Below, one piece after another: positions 51,901-64,000 of a stretch of DNA of 64,000 nucleotides. This stretch comes from Oxyruncus cristatus (lineage: Eukaryota; Chordata; Aves; Passeriformes; Cotingidae): the NCBI GenBank assembly GCA_013399855.1, contig VXAY01006170.1:333276-397275 (forward strand), written 5' to 3'. Each line of letters opens with the position of its first letter. The stretch's first letter is position 1. A program made the position numbers and the translations under genes. The notes under the pieces were generated by a model. That model saw only the letters and a list, made by a program, of their open reading frames with translations. It was not told the origin of the DNA and did no database searches.

Positions 51901-53139
51901 TCAGCACTAAATGTGAGTATGCCTGAGCCTGCCAGTTGGTTCCTTTGCTGCAGCCTGGAAAGCAGTAGAAATGCTCAATGCCATGCTGTCAGGAAATATC
52001 CCAATTGTTGCTGCTGGCTTTTTCCTTCCTCGCACACAGCAGAGCCAGTAACAGCTGACTGTCTGGGTGCCTTAGACCAGTTACATGCAGTAACTGGCTT
52101 GTAGCATAGACTGGGTTGTTCCCCACAGCCCAGTCACCACAGGGCAGTGGGGCCTCAAACCGCAGCCCATCCTCACAGTTTTTTTTTTAATATATTGGGC
52201 TGTTGTTTCCCTTGACAAAGTTGCAGGAGGCTTGCCACCAAAGATAACATGCAACGCTGAAAGGTGCTGGACTGCGCTGTACTCTCTCCAAACCAGGGAG
52301 TTCTTCTGCATTGTCATTCTCTGTCCACAGCAGAACACAGGATATAAAGAAAGGACCTTCTGGAGGAAGAGCTGTGGCTGTTGGAGGAGTGAGGACTGAC
52401 CCAGCAGCCCTGGGAGGAAGCCCACCCCTCCCTGAGGCACCCATTCTCTGGAGTGAGGTGCTGGCTGTCTCCCTGGCCCCAGTGTGCACGTGTGTCAGCT
52501 GAACAGAGCTGATCTCACCAGAAATGTCTAATTGGTGCCTTCAGGCAATCATGTCTCTCTTCCTGTCTGAGTTTATCTTGAAAGGCTCGATTGAGTTACC
52601 TCCTCTCCCATAATAGGATCTAAGTTCCTTGTAGTAACATAAGAAGGAGATGATGTCACTGCAGCTAAACTCTGATAACTTACTAACGACTGGGGCCAAC
52701 ACCTCAGCTCCTTTCTCAGGCAGAGCTCCCAGACACACTGAGTCAGTGCCTGGCTCCTGGGGAACTTGCTGTGCAAGATGCTGAGGGCACAGCGAGGGAG
52801 GGAGGATGGCTCCAGAGCCACCTGCTTGAGGGCACTCTGTCCCCTCCTGCCACACTCCCCTGCAGGCCAGCTCCACATGTGCTGCTCTTTCTGCCCAGCA
52901 CAGCACCTGGTGGGGCCAGGACACACAGAGCCAGGAGCTTCTGGGTCCCTGAGCCTGCCCAGATAACCCAGGGGAAGAGCAAGGGCTTCTTCCATCAACT
53001 GATATCAACTGGGATAGAACAAAGGCAGCCAGGGACTGCAGTGCTCACCTGGAAAAGGGAAACGGGGTTAAATGTCTGCTCAGCCCGTTATGTTCATGCT
53101 GTCACCATGTACTGCAGATATGGTGGGAGAATGGACCTG

Positions 53140-53592
53140 TGGGAGTGGGCCCAGAGGAGGCCACCCTGAGGGCTGGAGCCCCTCTGCTCTGGAGACAGGC
53201 TGGGAGAGCTGGGGCTGTTCAGCCTGGAGAAGAGAAGGCTCTGAGGAGACCTTATAGCCCCGTCCAGTGCCTAAAAAGGGCCTATAAGAAAGGTGGGGAC
53301 AAATTTTTTAGTAGGGTCTGTAGCAATAGGTCAAGGGATGATGGTTTTAAACTAAAAGAGGGGAGATCCAGGCTAGATATAAGGAAGAAATTTTTTATGA
53401 TAAGGGTGCTGAAACACCAACAGAGGTTGCACAGAGAGGTGGTGGATGTCCCATCCCTGGAAACATTCAAGGCCAGGATGAATGGGGCTCTGAGCAACCT
53501 GATCTAGTTCAAAATGCCCTTGCTTGTTGCAGGGGGTTGGACTAGATGACCTTTAAGGTCCCTTCCAACCCAAAGCATTCTATGATTCTATT
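53140..53592 (+). mobile_element. CR1 LINE, 5'-truncated
   Basis: In sense: ggctggagcccctctgctct, ttcagcctggagaagagaag, the terminal reverse-transcriptase region, then ggttggactagatgaccttt and aaggtcccttccaaccc, ending in tandem ATTCTATG. It differs in mid-region from the 54425 copy, marking another subfamily. Confidence 0.95.
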
Positions 53593-54424
53593 AATGACAC
53601 ATTACTGCCTTGTAGGCTCCTAAACCTGGGCTCTCTGCCCCTGCCACAGAAGAGTTCACAGCCCTCAAGCAACACTCACAGGTGTTGCCTACTTCCACTT
53701 CCAGGCTGAAAACTCTTGTGAAAACCCTAGGCAGTGAATGGAGGTTCAAGACACAAACATGTTTGCAGTTGGCTGTGGAACAAGACCTGGTGGAAAAGTT
53801 TGCAGGGCTCTGTTTGGACTGCAAAAAGAGTCTTGACTCCTGACTTAATGGGGCATGTTCCTCTGGGAAGCCCTCCACAAGGGATGCTCAGGAAATGAAA
53901 TCAGAGCCATACCTAGACTCCACACAAAGTGCCTTTGGTGTAGACAAGAGGGCTTTGTTATCCCCAGTTGCAGACACCTCCAAAACCCCTCAGGTCAGAA
54001 CGGTGCAAGAAGGATTGCCAACATCTCTGTGTAGCTACAGAAACTGCTGACAGCTGGGCAGCCGTGCCAACTCCCCCGACCAGCCCTCTCCCTGTGCGCC
54101 TGGCATTGCCCCCCTTGGCCGTGGTGCCAGGCACAGGGAAATGGAGAAGGTACAGAGAGCAACCAGACTCTGAGCACAGTGGCTCCAAGGCCCACCAAGC
54201 AACGCGGGGCCTGCACGTTTGCTGGGAAACGTGGTCTTTGTGGAGCGTACAAGCCAACTGGGAAAGAGCAGGAAAAACAGCCCTTGGGGACAGGAGGAAC
54301 AGGACACACTGTGCTCTGGGGAGAGGGGCTCTGAAAGGGTCACTGCACACCGAGACACCCCCAGAGCCAAGCCTGCACCGTGTCCATCTCTGGGGCCCTC
54401 AGCACAAGAAGCACGTGGGACTCT

Positions 54425-54879
54425 TTGAGGGGGTCCGGAGGAGGCCATGGAGATGCTCTGAGGGCTGGAGCCCCTCTGCTCTGGAGACAGGCTGGGAGAA
54501 CTGAGGGTGTTCAACCTGGGGAAGGCTCTGGAAAGACCTTAGAGCGCCTTCCAGGGCCTAAAGGGACTCCAAGAGAGCTGGAGAGGAACTTTGGACAAGG
54601 TATGGAGAGACAGGACAAGGGGGAATGGCTTCCCACTGCCAGAGAGCAGGGTCAGATGGGATATTGGGGAAAAATTCTTCCCTGTGAGGGTGGTGAGGCC
54701 CTGGCACAGGTTGCCCAGAGAAGCTGTGGCTGCCCCATCCCTGGAAGTGTCCAAGGCCATGTTGGACAGGGCTTGGAGCAGCCTGGGATATTGGAAGGTG
54801 TCCCTGCCCATGGCACAGCGTGGAATGAGGTGAGCTCTAAGATCCCTTCCAACCTAAACCATTCCATGATTCTGTGATA
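54425..54879 (+). mobile_element. CR1 LINE, 5'-truncated
   Basis: In sense from gggggtccggaggaggccat through ttgcccagagaagctgtggc to the tail ccatgattctgtgata. It is tandem with the 53140 copy in the same orientation, 830 bp apart, with unrelated sequence between. Confidence 0.94.
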
Positions 54880-54985
54880 GATGCTGCCAGTTTAAATATG
54901 TTCTTCGTTCCTTGCTTGCCTTCCTATCTCCAGTTTACCTGAAGCTTCTCTGGGGTCCACCAGGAGTGGTTACACATCAGAGCAT

Positions 54986-55105
54986 GTACATCTGGGACCC
55001 ATCTCCCTTTTGCACTGACTCATCTACTGTATGGAACATCTGGGACCCATCTTCCCTGTGATGGGACTGTATCTACTGTATGGAACATCTGGGACCCATT
55101 GTCCA
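54986..55105. repeat. 49-bp imperfect tandem duplication
   Basis: atctactgtatggaacatct then gggaccca occurs at 55022 and again 49 bp later (55071); a third, partial gggacccatct lies at 54994-55004. Local duplication in the 5' intron, origin unknown. Confidence 0.85.
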
Positions 55106-55633
55106 TCGTCGAGTTGTCACCAGGGACCTGCAGTGTGCCCCGGGGACTTATGTGGATAAGCCAGTGGGTTAAGGTTCATGAGTCCTCATAATAAAGGCCA
55201 ATGGAAAACATGTTGGAACTTACTACATGACTATATGACTTTAGGAGGCGAGAGTGTGTGTGGATTGTGGATGTGAGCTGTGATTATTATTTCTTTAGTG
55301 TCTACAGTGTGCCTGGAACAAGCACTGAGGGCAGCCAAGGTAGCATGTACCTCTTCTTGAAAGCCCTTACAGCCTGAGATGGGCAGTGACATTGCACACG
55401 AGAGGGGTATGAAGGTGAAATTACGTTTAAGTGTTTGCCAGAGTCTCTTCTGAGGGACGTTTGCTTATTGAAGGGGAGTACTGCAGTGTGGGCAGAGAAA
55501 GGTAGGAACAATCTAGACAGATATGTGACCTCCAGTTTCAGCTTGGTGTAAGTGATCCCTTGAGTTCTTATCCAAATGGAGCTCCTGGTGGCACCGCTGG
55601 ATTGCTACAGTCAACACAGAGAAGTTGGGAGGT

Positions 55634-55693
55634 GACTGGAGTACCTGATGGGCATAGAGTAGAGTAGTAGACTGGAGTATCTGATGGGCATAG
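55634..55693. repeat. 36-bp spaced duplication
   Basis: gactggagtacctgatgggc then atag (55634-55657) recurs with one change at 55670-55693. Local replication-slippage product. Confidence 0.88.
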
Positions 55694-56875
55694 CCAGGGA
55701 GGTATAACCACTGCCAAGCTGCTGGGCAAACACAGCTCAAACCACCCACCCTGCTGTGTGACCTCTTCACTTGACAGCCCCACTGGTGAATTCTGGAGGT
55801 GCTGGGGCATGGCACGGGAGTCCCTCATCATCACCCCCTTCTGAGTGTTGCCAAAAACCAGCTCAATGAGTGCAAAAATTGGGAAGTCAAGTCTCAAGAG
55901 AGGAATTGTCTCGGGGGATCATCGTGGGGCCACATGATGGCCCAGCCCAAGGTTGTTGGGAGCTGAATGACCTACTTTCTACACACTCCAGGAAAGAATT
56001 TCAAAAGCTGTAAAGAGATGAAGCTGCTGCTTTTTACACACGGTGTGCACAAATGAGGCATCTGATGCATTTGGTGCGTTAGTTTCTGTGTCTTATATCG
56101 CATCCACCCTTCCTGGGAGGAGGCAGCAATTCATGCAGACACCTGTTTTTCTGTATTATTTTCCAGTTCTGAAGTTACTGAAGCTGGCTAAACTTTTAGC
56201 TGACAAACAACACAACATTCTTGTCTTCCTGGGAGATGAATCCAGGGATCATTCACAGCATGGACACTCACAAGCATGAGACATATGGACATTGACTTTA
56301 CATAAACTTCCCATCAACTCATTGCTCAAAGACAGCAAATAATGGATGGAGAACAAATGCAGGCTGGGATTTATTGGGGCACTGCTAAAGAGAACTGTTC
56401 CTTGAAGATGATACATTCAACAGCTTGTGTGTGGTCTTTAAATCTTCCTCTCAAAAAGGCTATTGAGGTCATTGTAGTGGGACAACCACACTGCATTTCA
56501 TGCTTTTTTACTCCTAAGCAGAAAAGCCTCTAATCTGACCAGCTGAGTTCCTCCTACTGACAGCAAAAAGCCTGTGATGTACCCAGTAGCCACGTCTCAT
56601 TTCTTTCTGACTTGCCCCCAGAACTTTGGCTACAAAGTCAAATCCCTCCAGCTCTGAAATGCAGAGAAATGCCTCCCTGGTTAGAGGGTAAGCTGCTCCT
56701 TGCACTTGTATTTTTGGGCATGGTGGTCTCCTCTGATAGGTTTCCTGAGGGCTACACAAGTGTGTGCTGGGTCATGGAGCACAGGGCCCTCTGCTTTGGT
56801 ACCCACGCTCTGATGGTCTGTGTCAGCTTGGGGGCTGTTTTTTGACAGATAAAAGTGAGGGGTGGGGACAGGGAC

Positions 56876-56891
56876 TTTTTTTTTTTTTTTT
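56876..56891. repeat. Poly-T run (16)
   Basis: Sixteen uninterrupted T. It has no adjacent element I can recognise, so it is not claimed as a retroposon tail. Confidence 0.95.
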
Positions 56892-59800
56892 GCTCTCCAA
56901 GGAAAACCACATCTCACCCAACCTTATTCACACAGAACTTGAAAGCAATTATAGGGTCTTTCCATAGCCAGAAGAGAAAACCAGAGTCCTCCAGAGAGTG
57001 ATTCATCCCCCAGACAGGGCTCTGAGATAACAGATGATTCACCCTCTGGAGATGCTGATCATTTTCCACTGCTGATGAGGTGAGGTGAGTAATATCTAGA
57101 CAGCTACAGTCAAAGGAGACAAATCCACCTGGTCTGCCCGAGGGAGATGTGGGCACAGCAGAAACCTACTCCAAGTGAAGAAAGGTTGTGTAGTGAGGCC
57201 ATGGAGGTGACTCAGAACAATTTGATCTCCTTCCTGGTGGTATTTTAGGATCTCCCACCATGAGGGAAGGATCTAGAACCCCAGTCACAGCAGAGGTACA
57301 AAGACACCAGTCTCCTGGTCCCAGCTCCTCAACATCCCAACTACAAACCTGGCCCAGGCTGTTCCATTGCAATGCCAAATGCCAGCATGGCTGATCCCAC
57401 TGCTGTTATCTCAGGGCTGCAAAGGGGAGGCAGTGAAGCTGCTTGTTGGGTCCTACCAAGAACACAGTGACCAAGCTGTAGTTTTTGCCCCTGTAAAAGA
57501 GAGTGATGCATGTTCTGCCAGGTGGATTTACCAACAGCTTTTGAAAATGTTGTTCATCATTGCAGTAAAAATGCCAGTGCTCTTCAGAGGTCCTGGGCAA
57601 CATGCCCTAAGCAGCATGGGGAGACAAGTTGAACGGTAGAGAAAGCTTCTGGAATATCAAGTAAGGTCCAGCCATGCACTCTTGAACCCAGACCTGGATT
57701 TGGATCAGGTCAGTATAAGCAGAGGAACGAGTCCAAAAACTGAATCTTGAACTGGATCTATATTCTAATGCACCTTTTTCTCCTCAGCCCTGGTCTGATC
57801 TTGCTAAGCTATTCCTGCCAGTCCTGGTGACAAGCACAGATCTTCCATGACGGCTGGGTGAAGTGGAGGGAAGACCTAGAGAGAGGCAGGTTGGATGGCA
57901 GCCCATGGTACATGACCAGAAAAATCTTGCCTGCTCAAAATCTGTGCCAAAAAGCGGTGACTCCTCTGAATTTGGCTTATTATACCTGAACCAAATTATG
58001 AGAGGTGGCCTCAGAAGGAGAGCCTGAGTCCCTTCCAGGGACATCAACCTACCTGAATCCAAACTATATCATCTCTTCCCTGTCTATGCACTGGCTCCAC
58101 TGCACAAGCTACAGGGGCCAACATGCCATTTTCAGCTGAATCTGAGATTGTACAAGCTACATGAGGGAGGAAGAATCATGGCCATGGAGCCAGAGAGGCT
58201 CCTGCTTCCACAGAGCCAGTGAGAAAGACAGCCAAACTTCAGCCAGGACTCATCACACACCATGGCTGCATCAGTGCATGAAAGTTACCTGCAGCACATC
58301 CAGATGTGTGCACATCTGCCTGAAGTTTTCACTTGAATGTGGTAGATGTCTACTCTTGGACCCTCTAAGACTATCTTCTTTGTAGAAATGCTATTAAACC
58401 CTCGAAATACCAAAGTGGAGATCAGACGTCTGAAAACAGGAATGGGGAGAAAATTCCACTGACTGAGCCATGCTGCCCTCCAGAACTGGCTGCTGGGAAG
58501 AGGAGCCTCAGGGAGAAAGGGGTTTCAGAGATGGGACAGGAAGGTTCTGAGCAGCAAGTGTCCTCTAGAATAGAACGACCCTCTTTAGCATGCTGCCTGC
58601 ACTGGTACTTGTCCTGGGCTCTTTGTCCTGCTGCAGGCATGCTTTCTGCTGTAAAGATGTCTTTAAGAGGTGAAATTCGAGGTCCTGTGCTCTCAGCAGC
58701 AACAATCACCAAGCAAATCTCTGTGGCTGCTTTGCTTCAATCTGTCTTCAGGGATGCCATAAGAGCTACGTCACTGCTCTTCCCTGACTTCCCTTTCCTT
58801 GTGCTTCAGAAAGACCCTGCAGCCAGTAAATCAGATTACAGGGCTGAGGTGGTCTTGCCACAAGACAGCTCCTATGCCAACAGACTGTAAGTCACTGCTG
58901 TGTTATGTTGACTGTACAGACATCTGTTTTTCCCATAGCTTTTATCCTCTAAACAACCAGTGGAGACAACACCTTCCAGAAACCTCACTGCATCACGTGT
59001 GATTTATAGGGAAGAATATTGCGGTGAACAGCAAACTGTCACATCTCAAACAGATCAAAGAAGTGAAATGAGGAATGAACTGACTGAGCTCTTCAGGCCA
59101 TGCTGATTCCTTCTGTCATAAGAGTTTATACGCTTGTGAGAATCTGACCAGGTGGGAAGAGCTTCCCTCCTTTGTCAACATCAAAGCCCACGTGTTCTCA
59201 AATTGCTATAAGTCATTTTTTGCATTTTAATCTCCGGCCATATGTACAAAAATAATTGCCTGCCTTTAGGGACATGGGATGAAGCAGTCTTCATTTTGTG
59301 TTTCCACAGGAGTCCAAATGGTTTCTGCTAAATATATCAGAGCAGTGGCAAACCAAAGGGGTGGAGGAAGTGGATTGCTTTAGTTAGAGGTACAATTAAC
59401 CTGTATGCAGGGAGTTATATCAGGCTGTTTCACCACTTAGAGATTATAAGTCAATACAGCTGGAGTGAAATCAGAATATAATGGGAAATTACACTTGTAG
59501 CAAACGTGAAAATGCTTTCGCTATTTTAAAGAACAATGTATATGACACAGTTTGCATCCCATCAGCTTGTGAAGGCATCAAATCCTTCTGCAGGGCCAAT
59601 GTGAAGAGGACAGCACTGCTGTCATATGAGCATCTGAAACGGGCAGGTGCTGTTAGTGGGAATGGTGCTGATGGGACCAGAGCCCTCCTCAGGGTGACTG
59701 CAGCTGATTTCAGCTGGGAACAGCAGGTTTTTGTCAGAGTGATGAGAGACATCATGTCTCTCATGGGTGATGATGCAAGACTGGGAGGGAGAAAGGGGAA

Positions 59801-60459
59801 CTAAAATGATGGCAAGGACCACGGGACCTCTTGGACGGTTTCAGGCAGTGTTTGCCAGCAGTATGGAGCGTCTTGCCAGGGAGACCCAAAGAGAAAACGC
59901 AAAGCGCAGAGTGGAAAGAAGTCAAGAAGAATCTGATTTGGTGCTGCAGGGTCTTGAGTCCTCATGTAAGGAAGTGCTGCTGCTGTTCTTGGAGGCAGAG
60001 CAGGGACTGGAGCATGACTGAGGGACAGGAGAGTCTGATGGCAGAGCAGGAGGTGAGTGCAATGGGGAGATTTGTCAGCAAGTGTCTGGGAATCATTTCC
60101 AGGTTTCATGTGCTTCAGTTGGTTTCTGTGCTTGCAAACACAAGTGCTAGAGGCTGCTGGGGCAGGAACAGCTGTGGGCAAATCTCTCAGTCACAGTTGG
60201 TCCAAGGCCCTGACTATATTGTGGGGCCTTGGATGTGACAGAACTATGTGAAAGTTGCTTTACAGGACTGGATGGGCTTTGCAGACCTGTAGCCAAGACA
60301 CCAGACTTCAGGTTCCCTCTTACCCCAATATTGATGGACGATGATTCACATGCTCTCTCTCCTCTGGAGCAGGGTTACCTGAGGACAAATCCCTGCACAA
60401 GCAGGCCAGAGGATGGGCTGGAGCTGTGGGTAACTCCCTGATTCAATCATGTACCAAGG

Positions 60460-61006
60460 TGTCCTGGTTTCAGCTGGGATAGAGTTAATTCTGTTGGCTG
60501 GCACAGGGCTGTGTTTTGAGTTCTGAAGGAGAATAATGTTGATAGCACACTGATGTGTTGGTTGTAGTTGGATAGTTCTTACCCTAAGACTTTTCTGTTT
60601 CTGAAACTCCACCAGTGAGCAGGAGCACAAGAAGCTGCAAGGGAGCATGGCCAGAACAGCTGACCTGAACTGGCCAAAGGGATTTTCATACTATAGAACA
60701 TCATGGCCAGTACAGAAACTGAGGCAGGGGAGTTGTCTGGGGGCTGCCCATCACTGCTGGGCATCTGTCAGTGGGCAGCAAGTATTTTATGCATCACTCG
60801 TTATTCTTAGGTTTCATTCCTCTCTTTTCATTACAATTATCATTAGTATTGTTGTAATATTTTATTTTGTTTAAGTTATTAATGTGCTGTTACCTCATCC
60901 CATGAGGTTTTACCTTTTCTTTCCGATTCTCCTTCCCACTAGGGCAGGGTGGGAGGAGGGAGCAGCTGCGTGGTGTTTATTTGCCAGCTGGGGTTAAAAG
61001 GGGACA
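60460..61006 (+). mobile_element. Solo LTR of an avian endogenous retrovirus
   Basis: It starts tgtcctggtttcagctggga and continues tagagttaattctgttggct; later it has ggccaaagggattttcatac, ttaagttattaatgtgctgt and gccagctggggttaaa. I recognise this sequence type as an LTR widespread in bird genomes, probably ERVL-like, though class was not verified. It begins TG and ends ACA. The 5-bp flanks (caagg, tcaag) are similar but not identical, so a target-site duplication is uncertain. No internal retroviral genes flank it, so it is a solo LTR, inserted antisense to LGR6. Confidence 0.85.
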
Positions 61007-62024
61007 TCAAGTTTGATGCACAGGTGGATGTCACAGCTAGAAGTCATCTATAATCAACCATCACCTCAGCTCATCTCATCTGTACTCAGATGTCTCCTTC
61101 TGAACTGTGTGCCCCTCTCCAGCTGTGGATGGAGAGGACCAGGCACTGCTGGGAGCGATCTGTCTCTGAAGGCATGTTCCTGCTTTCCAAGAGATTAATT
61201 TGTCCCCCAGTGCATCTCCTTCTCTCTCTTGACTAAAAGATGCTACTCAGACACATGGGGATGAGCTCAGCTATAGCCTTCTACACTGTTGATGGGGGTA
61301 GATGTGTGTCAGCATGTCCATGCCAGCTTTGTCCATACTGTTGGGGTCTGGTGTCTACATGAGGGGACAAGTCTGTGAGAGGAGAAATGAGCTGCCATGA
61401 GGCAGGAGAGATATGGGACTGTAGAAGCTTCTAGAAGCAGCCTATGCTACTGCTCTTGCTGGGTCACAAAACCTGCAACTGTCCTGGGGATCCCCAAAGT
61501 CTCTCAAAATCCCAGCACCTAGCTCTTGGTGCGGTTCCTCCCCAGTCTGGAAGAGGGAATCCCAGGGACATGCAGAGGTCTGGGATTCCTGGCCACAGAC
61601 TGGAAATCTGATCACCACGCTGAAAGCACGGGATGGTGCTGTGGACCTGAACTAAAGTCACAGCTTTGGGAAAGCTGCACTGGGCCATTAAGGAATCTGA
61701 TTCTCCTGTTGCCCCTGGGCTCAAAGCCGAGTGAGAGAACTGTGATGACTGTCCAGAGGCCACCACACAGCCCCCCACGCTGGAAAAGCTCTGACACTCC
61801 TCTGGCTGGCATTAATCACCCCGCTCCAAGCTGACGAAGGCAACACCCACCCAAACGAGCCTGACACACACTAAGCACCCTCCCAAAGTGCTGATCTGCG
61901 AGAAACTCCTGAAAGAGCTTTCCATAGATATTCGAGAAAGAAAAATGAGGAGTTTATCTTGATCTCTTAATCCATCAGTTATTTAGTTTTTTGTTTTTTT
62001 TTTCTCTCTGCTTTCTCTACCTCG

Positions 62025-62165
62025 GTAAGCTTGGTAATTATAATTTATAGCACCTGCTTACTTTGAAATACCTTGGACTCCTTCTGCCTGGCAGAGGAAC
62101 AGACACAGTGCCCATCTGCTTTAGGTAAGTGCTCACAAACCACAAAGTCGTTAATTAGACTGACA
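62025..62165. promoter_or_regulatory. AT-rich motif cluster in 5' intron
   Basis: ggtaattataatttatagc (about 62032-62050) and cgttaattagactgac (about 62148-62163) are paired homeodomain-type sites in non-repetitive sequence. A weak enhancer candidate; no conservation data. Confidence 0.2.
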
Positions 62166-64000
62166 CACGACTCTTCCAGAATACACATGGTATGTTGTTA
62201 CTGCACCTATAAACCACTGGCAACCAGATACTGTGCCCTGGGATCACAACTGGATCTGAGCATTACGTAAAGCTCTGGCACCCCTTGCAGGGCTCAGAGC
62301 ATTGCCATCAGGTGTGCGTGTTCTTTCTAATCCTCCCCACTGGGCTTCCCAACATGCTTCCCAGATAAATCAAGCCTGCTGGGAAGCAGCTCCCTCACAC
62401 TTGGTAGGAGGCTCAGTCTCCAGAGCTTTGCCTTCTCTTCTTTTGAAATCCAAATTCCTCTTTGTATTCATTTAGTGATCTCTGCCAAGGTCTCCTTCCT
62501 GACAGCTTGGGCTCCAGGCTGTGATGCCTTCACATCCTGTAGCTGACAGGGAGCAGGGCAGGTCTGGTTCTGGCCCCACAGGCATGGCTGCAGCTTCAGA
62601 GGACCTGTGGGGAAGGGTGTTTGTAAATACAGGGGTGTCTGATGTAGATGGGGCCGTTTGGGTGGATTTGACACTTGCCCCCCGAGGCTGGCTGGCATCC
62701 ATGTGGCTGAGTGAACAATGGACATATTTGTTTGGGAAAAGCTGAACCCCACAGTGGGTGCCTCCCTCTGACCATGGGTGGCACAGACCACAGGAAGTCC
62801 CTGATGAGTGATGGTCGGTGACACACAGTGGTCCAACCTGGAGCAGCCAAGCTTTGGGTCAGCACGTGAGGTGATGGGCAGTGGGCACCCTAGACCTATG
62901 AATTCCTTTGGCACAGAGTTATGTTGAATGGTTCAGAACCTCCTCCTGGTTGGCCAGTCTTTCCAGCAGCTGTGTGAGAGTTTGTAGGAGGAAGCCCTGT
63001 TTGAAATATTATTTGCCAAAACCCAGGACCACGTCTTCCTTGGTTAGAAAAGGTGTGATGCGGTCACACAGGGCAATGGGAACATCCTCTTGGAGAGAAT
63101 CCACAGGAGAACACTCTGACCCTCCCATCTCCCCTAAATTTGCCTGAATGATTTTTTTGGGGCATTCTGTCTGTCCAGTGAAGGACTGGATCTTCAGTGA
63201 TTTGGGTTTCCTGAGAACCAGTGTGCCTCATCTAGCGTAGTCAAAATCAGTGTTCTCTCACTGCTGGTTTGACAACATGTCTTTTGTGGGTGACACCACA
63301 CCTGCCATCAAAAATTCTGCACACCTGAAGCTCATGGATTGGCAGCTCTGAGAAAGCTCCTTGCCTGAAGACAGGTCCTCACTGGAAGGCGAGCACAGGG
63401 GGAGGCCCACAGAAGCAGAGCAGTGTAAGCATGGCCTTTGTTACACCTGTTTTTGTCTTCTAGAGACAGATGCGAGAGCAGGACCCGGGCCATTGTACAG
63501 GGAGCTGCTGCTCCCTCTCCCTGCAGCTGGTGCCCTTGGTTCAGACTGCCACAAAGCTATGTGGGAAGGCACTTGGGGTGCATGTGCAATGCCAGAGGGC
63601 TCCAGTGTGGAACAGGCTTTCCTGGGGACAAGGCATTCTGCAGTGGAGAGTTCACACCCTGACTGTGCCACCGACTCTGATCGTTCTGGGCAGGGCACTC
63701 CTACTTCCACGAGCACCATCACCCCACAAAAGGGAGGGATGACTTCCCTTCTGCTCTCTGAGTGACAGTATTTACTGTAGTTTCTTCCTGCCCGGACTTC
63801 CCTCTCCTTGAGCGTGTTTGTAAAGTTGATCTCCTGCTGTTTGGGACTCACAAACTTGCTTCAGACTTCCAGCTGTTCCATGTCTCACAGCATACATTCT
63901 GCAGAGCCTGAGGAGCATCTGCTGCCTTCACTGTCCAGCACTCTCAGCCAGGACCTGTACTGAGGGATTTCAGGGCAGCCATCCTGGCCTGGATCAGGAA

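Larger units (their letters stand above)
47104..64000 (-). other. LGR6 5' intron (at least 16.9 kb)
   Basis: No exon for the signal peptide, LRRNT or first LRRs could be found on the minus strand, so the upstream LGR6 exons probably lie past the window. The interval contains a CpG-dense patch (47390-47695), an AT-rich block right after it (47750-48360), CR1 copies (48453-48944, 53140-53592, 54425-54879), local tandem duplications (54986-55105, 55634-55693), a T16 run (56876-56891), a solo LTR (60460-61006) and an AT-rich motif stretch near 62030-62160. Stretches 49000-53100, 55700-60450 and 61010-64000 otherwise show nothing I recognise. Confidence 0.75.

Noticed and set aside
55262..55330. 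SINE (MIR-like) relic, phrase agtgtctacagtgtgcctgg
   Set aside because: Only one short phrase resembles the core; no flanking tRNA-type or tail sequence, so it is not called.
47104..64000. Search for the signal-peptide, LRRNT and first LRR exons of LGR6
   Set aside because: Donor-like acttac/actcac sites were inspected on the minus strand (e.g. 53677, 58280, 51290) but none borders an LRR-coding stretch in the right phase, so none is called.

Overview
The window is vertebrate, and specifically avian, genomic DNA. It holds most of one protein-coding gene, LGR6 (leucine-rich-repeat G-protein-coupled receptor 6, an R-spondin receptor of the Wnt pathway), on the minus strand. The rest is intron, 3' flank and transposon relics. 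A bird is indicated by many 5'-truncated CR1 LINE copies, several ending in the ATTCTRTG-type tail, by a solo LTR of a type I recognise from bird genomes, and by the absence of mammalian SINEs. The species cannot be fixed from the sequence.

Fourteen LGR6 exons can be placed to the base. From 5' to 3' on the minus strand they are 47103-46888 (three leucine-rich repeats), ten exons of 66-126 bp between 37823 and 12388 (LRR units, the last running into the C-terminal cap), 10287-10127 (cysteine-rich cap and linker), 4897-4817 (acidic linker) and 3506-2269 (hinge end, seven-transmembrane domain, cytoplasmic tail, stop). All junctions keep one reading frame of 818 codons with no internal stop or frameshift. 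Judged against the roughly 967-residue human protein, about 150 N-terminal residues (signal peptide, LRRNT cap, first LRRs; probably exons 1-4 of 18) are missing. They should lie beyond position 64000, so the 5' intron is at least 16.9 kb. Thirteen of the 14 donor sites are GT; the exon at 14857-14786 uses a GC donor. A well-formed poly(A) signal at 955-950 predicts a 3'UTR of about 1.3 kb.

Layout: 1-949 is 3' flank with a CR1 relic; 950-2268 is the probable 3'UTR; 2269-25533 is the exon-dense 3' half; 25534-46887 holds two large introns with CR1 relics, AT-rich homeodomain/POU/TCF-motif clusters and one clear assembly flaw; 46888-47103 is the most 5' exon seen; 47104-64000 is the 5' intron with a small CpG-dense patch close to that exon, three CR1 copies and a solo LTR.

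I found no new multi-gene system. The points most worth a second look are an exact 452-bp duplication split by a single N (probably a false duplication), a 25-bp perfect inverted repeat in the last intron, the GC-AG intron, the CpG patch that could mark an internal promoter, and a minisatellite near an exon whose unit contains a perfect splice-donor consensus on the antisense strand.
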